Below, in pieces: positions 62,271 through 64,000 of a DNA stretch of 64,000 nt. Under the pieces are notes generated by a model. The model saw nothing but the letters and a program-made list of their open reading frames with translations. It ran no database searches and had not been told where the DNA came from. Both the position numbers and the translations under genes were made by a program. The stretch is from Apostichopus japonicus (Eukaryota > Echinodermata > Holothuroidea > Aspidochirotida > Stichopodidae): assembly GCF_037975245.1 (NCBI RefSeq), contig NC_092563.1:9907001-9971000 (forward strand), read 5' to 3'. Numbering within the stretch: the first letter of the stretch is position 1; each line of letters opens with the position of its first letter.

Positions 62271-64000
62271 CACTAAATTCTCCTTCGAAAGCTAACCTTT
62301 CTCTAAAGCAAACTCCTTTATACTCTACCAAGGTTCCTAACAGTACTAAAAAATTCTCTATGTTTTCTACTTTTTTTTACTCTGAAATAATTAGAGAGAA
62401 TAATTATTTACTGTTCACATCATGGTGGGTAATAGTTTTGAGGTTTATGAATTTTGGTTTCTCATAAAATATTTAAAAAGAAAAGAAAGAACTATGTTTC
62501 TATTGCATCTGTGAAGGAACAACTCTATTTTTGATGTAAGTTTTCTCTAGTTTATTGTCTACACTGAAGCACACATATCACCTTTCCTATTACATAACTT
62601 TTTAATATAATACCAGATAAGTTATTCCATAGAGGACTACCATGGTTTTGTTATCTTAGTAAAAATAGAACTAGTCTGAAAATTAACATGATGCTCGGTA
62701 TTTCAGTTTGCCTATTTAACCCTCAGCTTTGATTTAAAATCTTTTGGTATTGCCTACATATGTGCTAGAACTCAAATCATGGTCACCAATGTTTACAACA
62801 GGTTACAGTAGTTCACTGCCATCCTCAATGAAGTTTCCATCATTGACACATGTTAGAGGCCATTTTAAACTTTCAGAATGTCTGGGGATAAGTGGAATAT
62901 CTGGTCACAAAATGGAAGGCTTTTAACATCCTGGAAAGTACCTTAGCAAGTTAAAAATGGGCAGGGAGTACTGATAAAAGACTCAACATAACACAGGTGG
63001 TGCTAACATTGCCTCGCCATGTCATGCGTAGCTAGTTTATTTCAGGAAAAGTTCACATACCACTCCTCGGATACAGGGCCACAACCATGGCGGGGGGGGG
63101 GGGGTGTGTTAGCACCACAGAAACAAAATAAAGGTGTTTCATAATTGTTTCTACAATTGCAAAATATTACTGAAGAGACCCCCCTCTTGAAGACATCTTA
63201 GCCCCCTTCCCCCAGTGCAATAATGTTGGTTGTGCCCCTGCTTAAATATAAAAGGAGTTCCTTTGATGATGTTTAATTCTCTATTCTGATGCCAACTAAC
63301 TACGCTGCTAAAGAAGTCTGCTATCTTTGCAGAATTCAAACGAAAAGAGAATCTATTTTAATATCTACAGTTATTCGTTAAATAAATATGTGTCACATGG
63401 TATCATTCTTTGTGAAATTATGGTAAATACATGTGTATATGGTCATTGATGAAAAGTTTCCATTCTCTTTTGGCTTTTGCAGATAATGTAATCTCTACTC
63501 CCTTTATAAGTTAACTCTAAATTTAGCTGACATAACCCACTTTCAGATGATTAGGAATGACTTTGTATCGACAACCTCCATGAAGGTTTCATTAGACAAT
63601 TAGCATGAATACTCTCCATTCAACAGTGGAAGCATTGGGATCAACTAAATAGTACCGATTGACCACAGCCAAGCAAGCTCAAATATCATCTCCACCCCAT
63701 CTGCCACCCCTCTTCCCTTCCCCTACCTCTTGAAAAGTGCATTTGTGACAATAAAATTTGAAATTCAAAATTTATTGAGCGAAATACTAGAGGCAAAAGG
63801 GACAACAACTACAGAAAAAATGCCACTCCTCCCGCACCCTCTTCAATTTCAAGTCTTGCTCTGACTAGTCACCAGTTTGTAGCACGGATGATCACTGGAA
63901 TCAACGAATGTTTTGACACTTGCATTTTGCTGCTCATATTTAATGAAACCGTAATACGTATGATTATAATGAAGTGCCTTTCTACAGAATGGCATAACAG
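62271..64000 (+). other. 3' UTR and downstream DNA of the exchanger gene
   Basis: Candidate poly(A) signals AATAAA are at 63127-63132, 63381-63386 and 63750-63755. A G run of about 13 is at 63090-63103. No further gene is recognised before the window ends. Confidence 0.45.

Overview
The window looks like nuclear DNA of a marine invertebrate deuterostome, most probably an echinoderm. The basis is spliced metazoan genes with canonical GT/AG junctions, an invertebrate-type beta-tubulin, AT-rich introns, and a dense load of tRNA-derived SINEs, TIR elements, minisatellites and long poly-G/poly-C runs. The taxon is inferred; nothing in the sequence names it.

Three protein-coding genes, all on the + strand, can be supported. 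(1) Positions 395-5633 hold the last five exons of an M17 aminopeptidase of the NPEPL1 type, whose 5' part lies left of the window. (2) Positions 13224-16015 hold a complete two-exon beta-tubulin (446 aa). (3) Positions 31817-62270 hold the complete coding region, in 17 exons (857 aa), of a ClC-6/7-like chloride/proton exchanger with two CBS domains. Every junction of all three was read by hand and the phases close without a frameshift.

Between 16 and 31 kb is a repeat-rich intergenic region with several TIR elements, some nested, whose ends and target-site duplications can be read directly. The exchanger introns hold a 58-bp minisatellite (intron 2), a 33-bp array (intron 5), an AT-rich microsatellite (intron 8), a roughly 120-bp array (intron 10), a truncated LINE plus a 103-bp array split by an E-box-rich transposon (intron 15), and a 25-bp G-rich array plus a 77-bp array (intron 16).

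The genes do not form one pathway: one is a cytosolic peptidase, one a cytoskeletal subunit and one probably an endosomal or lysosomal transporter. The strongest second-look items are: a triplicated 3' splice site at the last NPEPL1 exon with the AG destroyed in both upstream copies; hammerhead-ribozyme-like motifs in a dispersed repeat; the unusual GPEGP gate motif of the exchanger; a transposon in the exchanger intron carrying nine GTCACACACGTGACC-type repeats; a UUCG hairpin kept in all four SINE copies; and the NPEPL1 and beta-tubulin neighbourhood, which recalls human 20q13.
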